The notes below the pieces were generated by a model, which was not told where the DNA came from, made no database searches, and saw only the letters and a program-made list of their open reading frames with translations. Both the position numbers and the translations under genes were made by a program. Of a stretch of DNA of 46,943 bases, positions 9,299-17,141 are shown in pieces (the first letter of the stretch is position 1; each line of letters begins with the position of its first letter). Source of the stretch: Actinokineospora xionganensis (lineage in GTDB: Bacteria; Actinomycetota; Actinomycetes; Mycobacteriales; Pseudonocardiaceae); contig NZ_JABVED010000029.1 of NCBI RefSeq assembly GCF_014323725.1, positions 1 through 46,943 on the forward strand. The letters are read 5' to 3'.

Positions 9299-9718
9299 TT
9301 ACCTGGCTGCGTAGACGCTTTCGACGAACTGGGCGATCTGGTCTTCCGACAGGTGCCTGCCCACGTCGGCCTCGCTGATCATCCCGACGAGGCGCTTGCC
9401 CTCAAGCACCGGGACGCGGCGGATTTGGTGGGACTGCATGGTGCGCAGCACCTGGTTGATGTCGGCGTCGGCCATGACGCAGTGTGGGGCGCCGTTGGCG
9501 AGGTCGGAGGCCTTCATGTCGGCTGGGTTCTTCCCCTCGGCGCAACACTTCAGCACGATGTCGCGGTCGGTGATGATCCCGTGCAGCCGGTCGTCGTTGC
9601 CGCAGATCGGCAGCGAGCCGACGTCGAGGTCGCGCATCATCCGTGAGGCGACGAGCAGGCTTTCGTCCTCGTTGATGCACTCGGCACCGGCATGCATGAT
9701 GTCGCGAGCGGTAGTCAT
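9299..9718 (-). CDS. Tandem CBS-domain protein
   Basis: A stand-alone protein of 139 residues made of two CBS domains (a Bateman module). CBS1 covers roughly residues 5-65 (DIMHAGAECINEDESLLVAS to GIITDRDIVLKC) and CBS2 residues 75-130 (GAPHCVMADADINQVLRTM to LVGMISEADVGRHL). Such proteins bind adenosine nucleotides or act as stress-related regulators in actinobacteria. ATG 9718 is chosen over upstream codons because AAGGAG lies at ideal spacing. It is not clearly linked to the neighbouring catabolic genes. Confidence 0.88.
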   Translation of the reverse strand: MTTARDIMHAGAECINEDESLLVASRMMRDLDVGSLPICGNDDRLHGIITDRDIVLKCCAEGKNPADMKASDLANGAPHCVMADADINQVLRTMQSHQIRRVPVLEGKRLVGMISEADVGRHLSEDQIAQFVESVYAAR

Positions 9719-9788
9719 TCGCGGCTCCTTCCGCTGGGTGGTCACGACCCTCCCAGGGTGCCCCCACCACCGCCGCACGGCGACTCGA

Positions 9789-10946
9789 TCACGCGCTGAC
9801 CTCGCCGAACGCCGCCATGGCTGCCCGCAGCTGGTCGTCGCGCAGGTACGGCGCCGGGCCGAAGCGCAGGTGTTCGCCGCGACTGTCGGTGAGCACGCCG
9901 CGTTCGGCGAGGGCCCGTTGGTACTCGGCCGCGCGCGGTGTCCGGATGGCCAGGAAGCCGCCGAAGAGTGTGCGCGGGGAGCGGTCGCGGGTGGCCACCG
10001 ACTCCGGCAGGCCGAGGTCGTCGAACTCGGTCGCGAGCAGCGTCGTCTGGCGCAGTGAGATCTCGCGCAGCACCGGTGCCGTCAGCCCCTGGTCGGCGAA
10101 GAAGTCGATCACCGCGGCGGCCCGGTAGTGGCTGGTCGGGTCATACGTGGAGCCGGCGAACCTCGTGCCGCCGGGTGCGTAGGTGACCCGGTCGGGGTCC
10201 TTCTCGTCGGCCAGCGCGTCGAACTCGGCGAACCAGCCGGTGACGACCGGGCGCAGCCGCTGGGCGTGCGGGGGCAGCCGCAGGAAACAGTTGCCCTCCC
10301 CCAGTTGCAGGTACTTGTAGCCGCCGCCGACCACCCACACGTCGGTCAGCCCGGCGTCGGACAGCGACATCGGGACGACGCCGAGCGCGTGGTAGGCGTC
10401 CACGAGCAGTTCGACGCCGTGCCCGGCGCAGGTGAACGCCAGACCGCCGAGGTCGGGGACGATGCGGGAGGTCTCGAACAGGACCGAGGACACGAGCACG
10501 GCCGCCGTCGAGGAGTTGACCTCGGCCGCCAGCCGCTCGGAGAGGGTGTCGGCGGGCAGCGCGGGCACGTGCACGACCTCGATCCGCTCCTCGGCGAGTC
10601 GGGCGAGTTGGCGGCGCAGGGTGTGGAACTCGCCGTCGGTGGTGACCAGCCGCGGCCGGGAACGCAGGTCCAGCGCGGAAAGGAAACGCACGACGAGTTC
10701 GTGGGTGTTCGACCCGAGCGCGATGTCACAGATCGGGTCGTCGAGCAGGACGCGGTACCAGTCGCGCAGCTTGTCGGCCTTCGCGAACGCGAGCGCCCAC
10801 TTGTCGTCCACAGTGGACGCAGCGTCGTCGAACGCCTCGATCTGGCCCTCCAGAGCCACATCCGGCCACGCCTGGTGCGAGTGCCCGGTGAGCAGCAGCC
10901 GGTCGGCGACCCGGAACCGGCTGTAGTGCGAGGCCAGATCGCTCAC
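9789..10946 (-). CDS. kynU: Kynureninase (PLP-dependent)
   Basis: Cleaves kynurenine to anthranilate and alanine. A 385-residue fold-type I PLP enzyme: IALGSNTHELVVRFL (phosphate-binding region), LLVDAYHALGVVP with the cofactor Asp at about 183, and VVGGGYKYLQLGEGNCFL with the Schiff-base Lys at about 211; the C-terminal RFGPAPYLRDDQLRAAM is also typical. The GTG start at 10946 overlaps the tryptophan dioxygenase stop codon (GTGA), so kynA-kynU is translationally coupled. The product anthranilate is the expected substrate of the CoA ligase at 17142. The KYLQLGEG motif differs from the textbook KYLN-GPG, so this is a divergent branch of the family. Confidence 0.88.
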   Translation of the reverse strand: MSDLASHYSRFRVADRLLLTGHSHQAWPDVALEGQIEAFDDAASTVDDKWALAFAKADKLRDWYRVLLDDPICDIALGSNTHELVVRFLSALDLRSRPRLVTTDGEFHTLRRQLARLAEERIEVVHVPALPADTLSERLAAEVNSSTAAVLVSSVLFETSRIVPDLGGLAFTCAGHGVELLVDAYHALGVVPMSLSDAGLTDVWVVGGGYKYLQLGEGNCFLRLPPHAQRLRPVVTGWFAEFDALADEKDPDRVTYAPGGTRFAGSTYDPTSHYRAAAVIDFFADQGLTAPVLREISLRQTTLLATEFDDLGLPESVATRDRSPRTLFGGFLAIRTPRAAEYQRALAERGVLTDSRGEHLRFGPAPYLRDDQLRAAMAAFGEVSA

Positions 10947-11788
10947 AGCTCGCTCCGCACGGCCCACAGGTCCGGGAACACCGGCTGGAACAGGGTTTTG
11001 CGCAGGTACGCCGCACCCGGCGAGCCACCGGTTCCCGGCTTGTCGCCGATGGTGCGCTCGACCATCTTCACGTGCCGGTAGCGCCACTCCTGCAGACCCT
11101 CGTCGAGGTCGACGAGATGTTCGGCCACTGTGGACGGACCGGAGTCGTCCGCGTAGACCTCAAGCAACACCTTTTGCAGCCCCGGCGACGGCTCCACCGG
11201 CTTGCGCACGTCGCGTTCCAGCACGTCGGCTGGGACGGCGTAGCCGTGGGAGTGCAGGTAGGACAGGAATGAGTCGAAGACCGACGGCCGCGACATCGCG
11301 CCCTCGATCTGGGCCCGCTGCGCACCGCCCCGCGGGTAATGGGCGAACGCGCGCTCGTCGCGCCTGCCCAGAACCGCCTCCAACTCGCGGAACTGCGCGG
11401 ACTGGAACCCGCTGGACTCGTCGAGGCGGGCCCGGAAGCTGGTGAACTGGCGTGGCGTCATCGTCTCCAGGACGTCGATCTGCGCGACGATGACCTTGAA
11501 GATGGTCAGCACGCGACGAAGAACTCGCACGGCGTGCGGCGTGTGCCCGGATTCCAGCACCCGTTGCAACTCGGCGAGTTCGTGCAGCAACTGTTTGAAC
11601 CACAGCTCGTAGACCTGGTGGATGACGATGAACAGCATCTCGTCGTGCTCGTCGGAGCGCGGCCGCTGCGCCCCCAGCACCTCGTCCAGGGCGAGGTACG
11701 AGGTGTAGGTCAGAGATGCGGCAGTGTCTGCCGCCTGGGTCTCGACTGTCTTGCCCGGCTCCGCATGCCTCGTGATGTCTGGTTTCAA
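10943..11788 (-). CDS. kynA: Tryptophan 2,3-dioxygenase
   Basis: Haem enzyme that opens the indole ring of L-Trp to N-formylkynurenine. The diagnostic blocks are DEMLFIVIHQVYELWFKQ (substrate-contacting His), FRARLDESSGFQSAQFRELE (substrate Arg) and WRYRHVKMVERTIGDKPG (haem-ligand His in YRHVKM). The length of 281 residues is normal. The start is TTG 11788 with AGGAG seven bases upstream. Only 44 bases separate it from the start of a TnpB remnant on the other strand, so its promoter lies within or was displaced by that element. No kynurenine formamidase gene is recognisable nearby. Confidence 0.95.
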   Translation of the reverse strand: MKPDITRHAEPGKTVETQAADTAASLTYTSYLALDEVLGAQRPRSDEHDEMLFIVIHQVYELWFKQLLHELAELQRVLESGHTPHAVRVLRRVLTIFKVIVAQIDVLETMTPRQFTSFRARLDESSGFQSAQFRELEAVLGRRDERAFAHYPRGGAQRAQIEGAMSRPSVFDSFLSYLHSHGYAVPADVLERDVRKPVEPSPGLQKVLLEVYADDSGPSTVAEHLVDLDEGLQEWRYRHVKMVERTIGDKPGTGGSPGAAYLRKTLFQPVFPDLWAVRSEL

Positions 11789-11832
11789 CTCTGGCTCCTG
11801 GTTTGTCGGTACTGGTCGCTAGCTTGATCGGC

Positions 11833-12564
11833 ATGTCCCGGTTCCGCCTTCAACCGACATCCGCCCAGGAGCGCGCGTTGCTGGAGCACTGTGGGCACGC
11901 ACGGTTCGTGTGGAACCCCGCCGTGGAGCAACACGCCCACTGGCAGCTGGGTCGCAAGTCGGCTCCTGGGTTCGTCGAGCAGTGCCGCCAACTGACCGAG
12001 GCTCGGGCGGTGCACCCATGGCTGGCGGCCGGGTCGGTGATCGTGCAGCAGCAGGCGCTGAAGGACTTCGGCCAGGCGATGGCGAACTTCTTCGGTCGAT
12101 TCCACCGGCGACCGTCCTGGCGCCGTCGCGAGCGTGGCGAGGGTTTCCGGATCGTGGCGGTCAAACTGGGCGACGTGCGCCGGATATCCCGCAAGGTCGG
12201 TGAGGTGCGGGGGCCGAAGGTCGGTTGGGTGCGGTTCCGCTGGTCGCGCGCGGTGGTCGACGGTGTGAAGTCCTACCGGGTCACTCGTGACCAGACTGGG
12301 CGCTGGCACATGGCTTTCGCGGTGGTGCCCGAACCGATCGCCGGGCCAGGCTCGGGTGCCGTGGTGGGTGTGGATCGCGGGGCGCGCGAGAGCCAAGCCG
12401 CCTTCCGCTGCCGATCCTTCGGTCTTGCCCGCAACGCCGATGTGAACGCGGCACTCAATATTCGACTCGCGGCAGGGCATGCCGTGACCGCACGGGGAGG
12501 CCCGCCATTGGGTGAGCCTGCGAACCGTGAACCTCAACACGACGACCACCTCCTCGTACGGTAG
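11833..12564 (+). pseudogene. Internally deleted TnpB (IS200/IS605 OrfB) remnant
   Basis: The 243-residue frame has a normal TnpB N-terminus (RFRLQPTSAQERALLEHCGH, then RFVWNPAVEQ), a DNA-binding region rich in Arg and Trp, and the first RuvC motif VVGVDRG. At about 12380-12386 it jumps straight to the far C-terminal part (ESQAAFRCRSFG, then NADVNAALNI). About 130-150 residues are missing compared with full-length TnpB, including the catalytic Glu motif and half of the zinc ribbon; one remaining Cys is replaced (CRSFG instead of CRxCG). Nuclease activity is therefore very unlikely, although the frame stays open. No TnpA gene is present. Confidence 0.85.
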
Positions 12565-12575
12565 TTGGCTGTTGG

Positions 12576-12608
12576 AATCCCCCGCCTTCAGGCGGGAGAG
12601 GAAGTCAA
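12576..12608 (+). mobile_element. IS200/IS605-type right end with hairpin
   Basis: Eleven bases after the tnpB stop, CCCGCC-TTCA-GGCGGG (12581-12596) lies in a GAATCC...GAGGAAGTCAA context, which is the familiar right end of actinobacterial tnpB elements and also the 3' part of the reRNA/omega-RNA scaffold. The element ends at about 12608, so its last bases supply the stop codon of the convergent paaX gene. I could not define the left end; it should be between 11789 and 11832. Confidence 0.75.
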
Positions 12609-13399
12609 GGCGTCATCTCTGCGTCGAAGTGGCGCTGCGCTTGTGGCGCGAGCGCCGGGTAGGCGTGGTGGAACAGCGTCACAGCCGCGGCCCGGCAGGG
12701 CGGCGGGGCGACGAGATCGGCGGGCAGCTCGGGGTCGAGCAGCGCGAACTGGCGGTAGGTGTGCATGAGGCGGACCCGCAGCTCGAACGCCGAGCGCGGG
12801 TCGTCCGCTTTCGCATCACCGAACTCGGCGACGAACGACTCGTAGCGGGCCGCGAGGGCGTCGAGGTCCCAGACCCGGGGCACGAAGGCCGCGAAGTCAG
12901 GCACCTGGGCGGGCTCGCCGACCATGACCCCAGCATGCGCGCTCACGCCGAGTTGGTCGAGCAGGGCGGCGACCTCGGCGGTTCGGTCGCGCGGCGCGAG
13001 CCAGGTGCCGTCCTGCACGGAGCCGAAGCCGAGGAACCGCAGCCGGGCGACCAGGCGGGCACGGGAGACGCGCTGCGACTCGGGGATCGTGTGCCACAGG
13101 ATCGTCCACGGGCCCGGGGGTGCCTCCCGTCCGAGGCTGAAGATGCGCCGGTCGCCCTCGGCGAGCACAGCCGCGGCGCGCGGGGTGACGGTATAGAAGA
13201 CCATCCGGCCGTCTTTGACCCGTTCGAGCAGGTCACGGCGGACGAGCCTGGTCAGTGCCACCCGGGCCGCGCCCTCGGTGAAGCCGAATTCACCCAGCAG
13301 GGCGACGAGCCCGCCGGACCACACGGCGGTGCCCTCGCGGGGGCCGACGTGCGCTCCGAGAATGGTCAGGACGAGGTCCTGCGGCGCGGGTTCGAACAC
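12605..13399 (-). CDS. PaaX-family transcriptional repressor
   Basis: A 264-residue regulator of the PaaX family, whose members repress CoA-thioester-based aromatic pathways and usually respond to the aryl-CoA intermediate. The N-terminal winged helix covers about residues 1-75 (ALLGEFGFTEGAARVALTRLVRRDLLERV), followed by the PaaX core (GPWTILWHTIPESQRVSRARLVARLRFLGFGSVQDGTW). The gene starts at GTG 13399, seven bases after a TATGCT -10 box, so the mRNA is probably leaderless. It diverges from the 2-aminobenzoyl-CoA-type operon and is its likely repressor. The stop codon lies in the end of the tnpB element, so the last residues may have been altered by the insertion. Confidence 0.9.
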   Translation of the reverse strand: MFEPAPQDLVLTILGAHVGPREGTAVWSGGLVALLGEFGFTEGAARVALTRLVRRDLLERVKDGRMVFYTVTPRAAAVLAEGDRRIFSLGREAPPGPWTILWHTIPESQRVSRARLVARLRFLGFGSVQDGTWLAPRDRTAEVAALLDQLGVSAHAGVMVGEPAQVPDFAAFVPRVWDLDALAARYESFVAEFGDAKADDPRSAFELRVRLMHTYRQFALLDPELPADLVAPPPCRAAAVTLFHHAYPALAPQAQRHFDAEMTP

Positions 13400-13405
13400 G
13401 GTCGG

Positions 13406-13442
13406 AGCATAGTTGACACCTCAGCTGGGTCAACCGTAGGGT
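13406..13442. promoter_or_regulatory. Divergent promoters with a shared PaaX-type palindrome
   Basis: The palindrome GTTGAC-N11-GTCAAC spans 13412-13434. Its left arm contains the plus-strand -35 TTGACA (13413-13418), with an 18-base spacer to TAGGGT (13437-13442) for the catabolic operon. Its right arm contains, on the minus strand, the -35 TTGACC (13433-13428), with a 16-base spacer to TATGCT (13411-13406), whose predicted start coincides with the paaX GTG. One repressor dimer could thus block both promoters. This is read from sequence; binding is inferred. Confidence 0.7.
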
Positions 13443-13483
13443 TTTTCGTAGGACGTGACCGCGGCCACAAGGATGTGACGCTG

Positions 13484-14323
13484 GTGAAGGTCGGTATCGG
13501 GCTCCCCAACACAGTTCCGGGATGTGACGGCGCGACGCTCGTCGAGTGGGCCCGACGGGCCGACGGCGGGCCGTTCTCCACGCTCGCCGTGCTCGACCGG
13601 GTGCGCTACGACAGCGTTGAGCCGTTCGCCGCGCTGTCCGCGGCCGCGGCGGTGACCAGCCGAATCGGGCTGGCGACGATGATTGCGATCGGGCCGCTGC
13701 GCGGTGCCGCGATGCTCGCCAAGCAGGCGGTGTCGGTCGACGCGCTGTCCGGCGGGCGGTTCACCCTCGGCCTGGCGGTCGGCGCGCGGCTCGACGACTA
13801 CGACGCGGCCGGGGTCGACCACCGCACTCGCGGCGCCGCCCTGTCGACTCAGCTGGCGTACTTGCGCGGCGAGTTCGACTCGGCGGGTATCGGGCCGGTC
13901 GTTCCATTCGGGGCCAAGGGAATCGGGTTGCTCGTCGGCGGCACGAGCGGCGCGGCGCTGGCCCGGATGGCCCGCTACGGCGACGGCTACGCCCACGGCG
14001 GCGGGCCGCCGCGCGCGTTCGGCTCCGCGGCGACGAAGGCTCTGGCCGCTTGGCGCGACCTCGGCCGTCCCGGCGCCCCCGCGCTGTGGGGCCAGGGATA
14101 CATCGCGCTGGGCGACGCCGAGCGCGGCCGCGACTACCTGCGCGACTACTACGCCTTCACCGGGCCGTTCGCCGAGAAGATCGCCGCGGGCGCGCTGACG
14201 AGCGTCCGCGAGGTCAAGGACTTCGTGCGCGGGTACGCCGACGAGGGCTGCGACGAGCTGATCCTGTTTCCCACCGTGGCCGATCTCGACGACCTCGACC
14301 GCTTGGCTGAGGCGCTGTCATGA
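13484..14323 (+). CDS. LLM-class flavin/F420-dependent oxidoreductase
   Basis: A 279-residue luciferase-like TIM-barrel protein: KVGIGLPNTVPGCDG at the N-terminus, RIGLATMIAIGPLRGAAMLAKQAVSVDALSGGRFTLGLAVG in the centre, and ELILFPTVADLDDLDRLAEAL at the C-terminus. Members use FMNH2 or F420; cofactor choice is not certain here, although the spaced LAVGARLDDYDAAGV block resembles F420-type members. GTG 13484 is chosen because AAGGA (13469-13473) lies ten bases upstream; GTG 13475 is an alternative. It is the first gene of the operon and overlaps the next by ATGA. It may supply a reductive or oxygenating step in aryl-CoA breakdown. Confidence 0.82.
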   Translation: MKVGIGLPNTVPGCDGATLVEWARRADGGPFSTLAVLDRVRYDSVEPFAALSAAAAVTSRIGLATMIAIGPLRGAAMLAKQAVSVDALSGGRFTLGLAVGARLDDYDAAGVDHRTRGAALSTQLAYLRGEFDSAGIGPVVPFGAKGIGLLVGGTSGAALARMARYGDGYAHGGGPPRAFGSAATKALAAWRDLGRPGAPALWGQGYIALGDAERGRDYLRDYYAFTGPFAEKIAAGALTSVREVKDFVRGYADEGCDELILFPTVADLDDLDRLAEALS

Positions 14324-16374
14324 AGGTCGCCATCATCGGCGCCGGACCGGCGGGCCTGTACCTGGCGATCCTGCTGCGTAAGGCCGGGCACGAGGTGTCG
14401 GTGCTGGAGCGCAACGCGCCGGACGCGACCTTCGGCTGGGGCGTGGTGTTCTCCGAGGAGACGCTCGGCGCGCTGCGCGACGCGGACCCCGCGACCCACC
14501 TGGAGATCACCGACTCGTTCGCCCGATGGTCCAGTGTGGACATCCGGTACCAGGGCAAGCTGCTGCGGTCGCGCGGGCACTCGTTCTCCGCGATCGCCCG
14601 CAAGCACCTGCTGTCGATCCTGCAGCGCCGGGCCGCCGAACTCGGCGCGGACCTGCGGTTCGGCGTCGAGGTGGACGAGTTGCCCGAGGCGGATCTCGTG
14701 GTGGCCGCGGATGGCGCGAACAGCCGGGTCCGCACCCGGGACTTCCGCGCGTCGGTGAAGCCGCAGGGCTGCAAGTACGTCTGGTTCGGCACCGACCTGG
14801 TGCTCGACTCGTTCACGTTCTCCTTCAAGGAGACGGAGTTCGGCCTGTTCCAGGCGCACGCGTACCCGTTCGACGAGAACACGAGCACATGGATCGTGGA
14901 GTGCGCGGAGCCGGTGTGGCGCCGCGCCGGGCTGGACACGATGAGCGAGACGGAGAGCATCGCCTTCTGCGAGAAGCTCTTCGCCGACGACCTCGGCGGG
15001 CACCGGCTGATGTCGAACCGGTCGCTGTGGCTGGACTTCCCGCTGGTCCGCTGCGCGAGTTGGCACCGGGGCAACGTCGTGCTCCTCGGCGACGCGGCGC
15101 ACACCGCGCACTTCTCCATCGGCTCGGGCACGAAACTGGCGATGGAGGACGCGATCGCGCTGGCCACCGCGCTGGCGCGGCACAGCGACCTCGGCGCGGC
15201 GCTGACCGAGTACGAGCTTGACCGCCAGCCGATGGTGGAGCGGTTCCAGCAGGCGGCGGGCGAGAGCGCGGCCTACTTCGGCCGGACCGCCACCTACACG
15301 GGGTTCGAGCCGGTCCAGTTCGCGTTCAACCTGCTGACCCGCAGCGGCCGCGTCTCCCACACGAACCTGGCCCAGCGCGACCCGGACCTGATCCGGGTGC
15401 TCGACGCCTGGTTCGCGGCCGGGACGTCGATGGTGCCGGGCGCGGTCGCCCCTGCCCCGCTGTTCGCCCCGCTGCGCCTGGGTTCGACGACGCTGACCAA
15501 CCGACTGGTCGCCGAGGACGCGGGCGATCCGGTCCGGGCGGCTCAGGCGGGCGCGGGGTTGGTGATGACGGGCCCCGTGGCGGTGTCCCCCGAGGGGCGG
15601 ATCTGCCCCGACACCCCGCTGACGGCGGAGGTGAGCGTCGACGACGTACACCAGGCCGGTGCCTTGGTGGGCCTGCGCCTGACGCACGCGGGTGCCCGCG
15701 GCGCCACGCGGCCACCGGCCGATGGGCTCGACATCCCGTTGCCTCCCACGCAGGCGTGGCCGCTGCTGGCGGCGTCCTCGGTGTCGTTCGGGCCGTTCGC
15801 GCAGACGCCGAAAGCCATGGACGCCGGCGATCTCGCCGCGGCCCGGCAGGCGTTTGCCGACGCGGCGACCACAGCGGCCGATGCCGGGGTCGACGTGCTG
15901 GAGCTGGACCTGGCCGACGGTCATCTGCTGGCGGGTTTCCTGTCGCCGCTGACCAACCGGCGCGACGACGAGTGGGGCGGTGAGCACCGGTGGGCGTACC
16001 CGTTGTCGGTGCTCGACGCGGTGCGTGAGGTGTGGCCGCGGCTGCTCTCGGTGCGGTTGACCGTGACCGACTGGGTCCCGAAGGGACTCGGGCTACCGGA
16101 GGGAATCCGGCTGGCCAAAGCGGTGCGCGAGCACGGCGCGGACCTGGTCCACGTGCGGGCCGGGCAGAGCGTGGCCGAGGCGCGGCCGGAGTTCCGCCGC
16201 GGCTACCTGACGACACTGTCGGACCAGGTGCGCAACCAGGCGGGCGTGCCGACGCTGGTGGGCGGATACTTGACCACACCGGACGAGGTGAACACGATCG
16301 TCGCCGCCGGGCGGGCCGATTTGTGCGTGCTCACGCCGCAACCGTCACCGATCGAGGCGGTGGTGTTGTCATGA
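14320..16374 (+). CDS. 2-aminobenzoyl-CoA / salicylyl-CoA monooxygenase-type flavoprotein with shortened OYE-like half
   Basis: A 684-residue fusion. Residues 1 to about 380 form a group A flavin monooxygenase: IIGAGPAGLYLAILL (FAD dinucleotide fold), VVAADGANSRVR (DG motif), VVLLGDAAHTAHFSIGSG (GD motif). From about residue 385 an Old-Yellow-Enzyme-like domain begins (FAPLRLGSTTLTNRLV). This architecture matches 2-aminobenzoyl-CoA monooxygenase/reductase and bifunctional salicylyl-CoA 5-hydroxylase/oxidoreductases, which are usually about 760-790 residues. Here the OYE half lacks the SPM...H..H block, has LDLADGHLL where ELHxAHGYLL is expected, and ends early after DLCVLTPQPS. Hydroxylation of anthraniloyl-CoA is likely; the reductase half may be inactive. 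ATG 14320 overlaps the upstream stop. Confidence 0.85.
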   Translation: MKVAIIGAGPAGLYLAILLRKAGHEVSVLERNAPDATFGWGVVFSEETLGALRDADPATHLEITDSFARWSSVDIRYQGKLLRSRGHSFSAIARKHLLSILQRRAAELGADLRFGVEVDELPEADLVVAADGANSRVRTRDFRASVKPQGCKYVWFGTDLVLDSFTFSFKETEFGLFQAHAYPFDENTSTWIVECAEPVWRRAGLDTMSETESIAFCEKLFADDLGGHRLMSNRSLWLDFPLVRCASWHRGNVVLLGDAAHTAHFSIGSGTKLAMEDAIALATALARHSDLGAALTEYELDRQPMVERFQQAAGESAAYFGRTATYTGFEPVQFAFNLLTRSGRVSHTNLAQRDPDLIRVLDAWFAAGTSMVPGAVAPAPLFAPLRLGSTTLTNRLVAEDAGDPVRAAQAGAGLVMTGPVAVSPEGRICPDTPLTAEVSVDDVHQAGALVGLRLTHAGARGATRPPADGLDIPLPPTQAWPLLAASSVSFGPFAQTPKAMDAGDLAAARQAFADAATTAADAGVDVLELDLADGHLLAGFLSPLTNRRDDEWGGEHRWAYPLSVLDAVREVWPRLLSVRLTVTDWVPKGLGLPEGIRLAKAVREHGADLVHVRAGQSVAEARPEFRRGYLTTLSDQVRNQAGVPTLVGGYLTTPDEVNTIVAAGRADLCVLTPQPSPIEAVVLS

Positions 16375-17129
16375 CCCAGTTCGCCGATCTGACCTCACCG
16401 CAGGTCGCCGAGGTTCTCGCAGGCGAGCGGACACCGGTGTTGCTGCTGCCGGTGGGCGCGATCGAGCCGCATGGCCCGCACGCTCCCTTGTCGACAGACC
16501 CGATCATCTCGGCAGGCATGTGCGCGCGGGCCGCCGAGCGACTGGCGGGCGATCCCGCCGTGCGGGTGCTGATCCTGCCCGCCCTGCCGTACGGGGTGAC
16601 GCATTACGGCGAGGCGTTCCCCGGTGCGGTCGGCATCAGTGCGGAGACGCTGCACGCGATCGTCGTCGAGGTCTGTGCTTCCCTTGCGACGCAGGGATTC
16701 ACCAAAGTTGTGATCGTCAACAACCACTTCGAGCCCGAGCATGTGACGGCGCTGACGTGGGCGGTCGACTCGCTGGCCGAGCGCGGTATCCGGACCGGGT
16801 ATCTCCACCTGCTGCGCAGGCGCAACGTCGAGCGGCTCACCGAGGAGTTCCGGTCCGGCTCCTGCCACGCGGGCCGCTACGAGACGTCACTGGTGCTCGC
16901 CGACCACCCCGCGCTGGTGGACACCTCGGTGATGCGTGGGCTGCCCCCGCTGATCGTGGACATGCCCATGGCCATGCGCGAGGGCCGGACCGACTTCGTG
17001 GCGATGGGGATGGACCAGGCGTACTGCGGATCGCCCGCCGAGGCGACCGCCGAGGAAGGACAGTCCACTTTCGACACCCTGACCGAGCTGCTGATCGACG
17101 TCATCCGCGACCTGGCCGATCAGGAATGA
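16371..17129 (+). CDS. Creatininase-family metal amidohydrolase
   Basis: A 252-residue protein of the creatininase family, metal-dependent hydrolases acting on amide bonds (creatininase, the FAPy deformylase ArfB, mycofactocin MftE). Metal and catalytic residues look present: LPVGAIEPHGPHAPLSTD (E32, H34, D43), GVTHYGEAFPG (H78), VIVNNHFEPEH (H119) and CHAGRYETSLVLA (H166, E171). It overlaps the monooxygenase gene by ATGA, so it belongs to the pathway. As some members are formamide hydrolases and no KynB is visible, it could be the N-formylkynurenine formamidase; alternatively it acts on a ring-derived amide or amine later in the route. Both ideas are inference. Confidence 0.82.
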   Translation: MTQFADLTSPQVAEVLAGERTPVLLLPVGAIEPHGPHAPLSTDPIISAGMCARAAERLAGDPAVRVLILPALPYGVTHYGEAFPGAVGISAETLHAIVVEVCASLATQGFTKVVIVNNHFEPEHVTALTWAVDSLAERGIRTGYLHLLRRRNVERLTEEFRSGSCHAGRYETSLVLADHPALVDTSVMRGLPPLIVDMPMAMREGRTDFVAMGMDQAYCGSPAEATAEEGQSTFDTLTELLIDVIRDLADQE

Positions 17130-17141
17130 GAGGACACTGAG

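Noticed and set aside
14149..15987. A 612-residue minus-strand frame opposite the monooxygenase gene
   Set aside because: Antisense shadow; it is His/Gln/Arg-rich without recognisable domains, and the plus-strand gene has clear FAD motifs.
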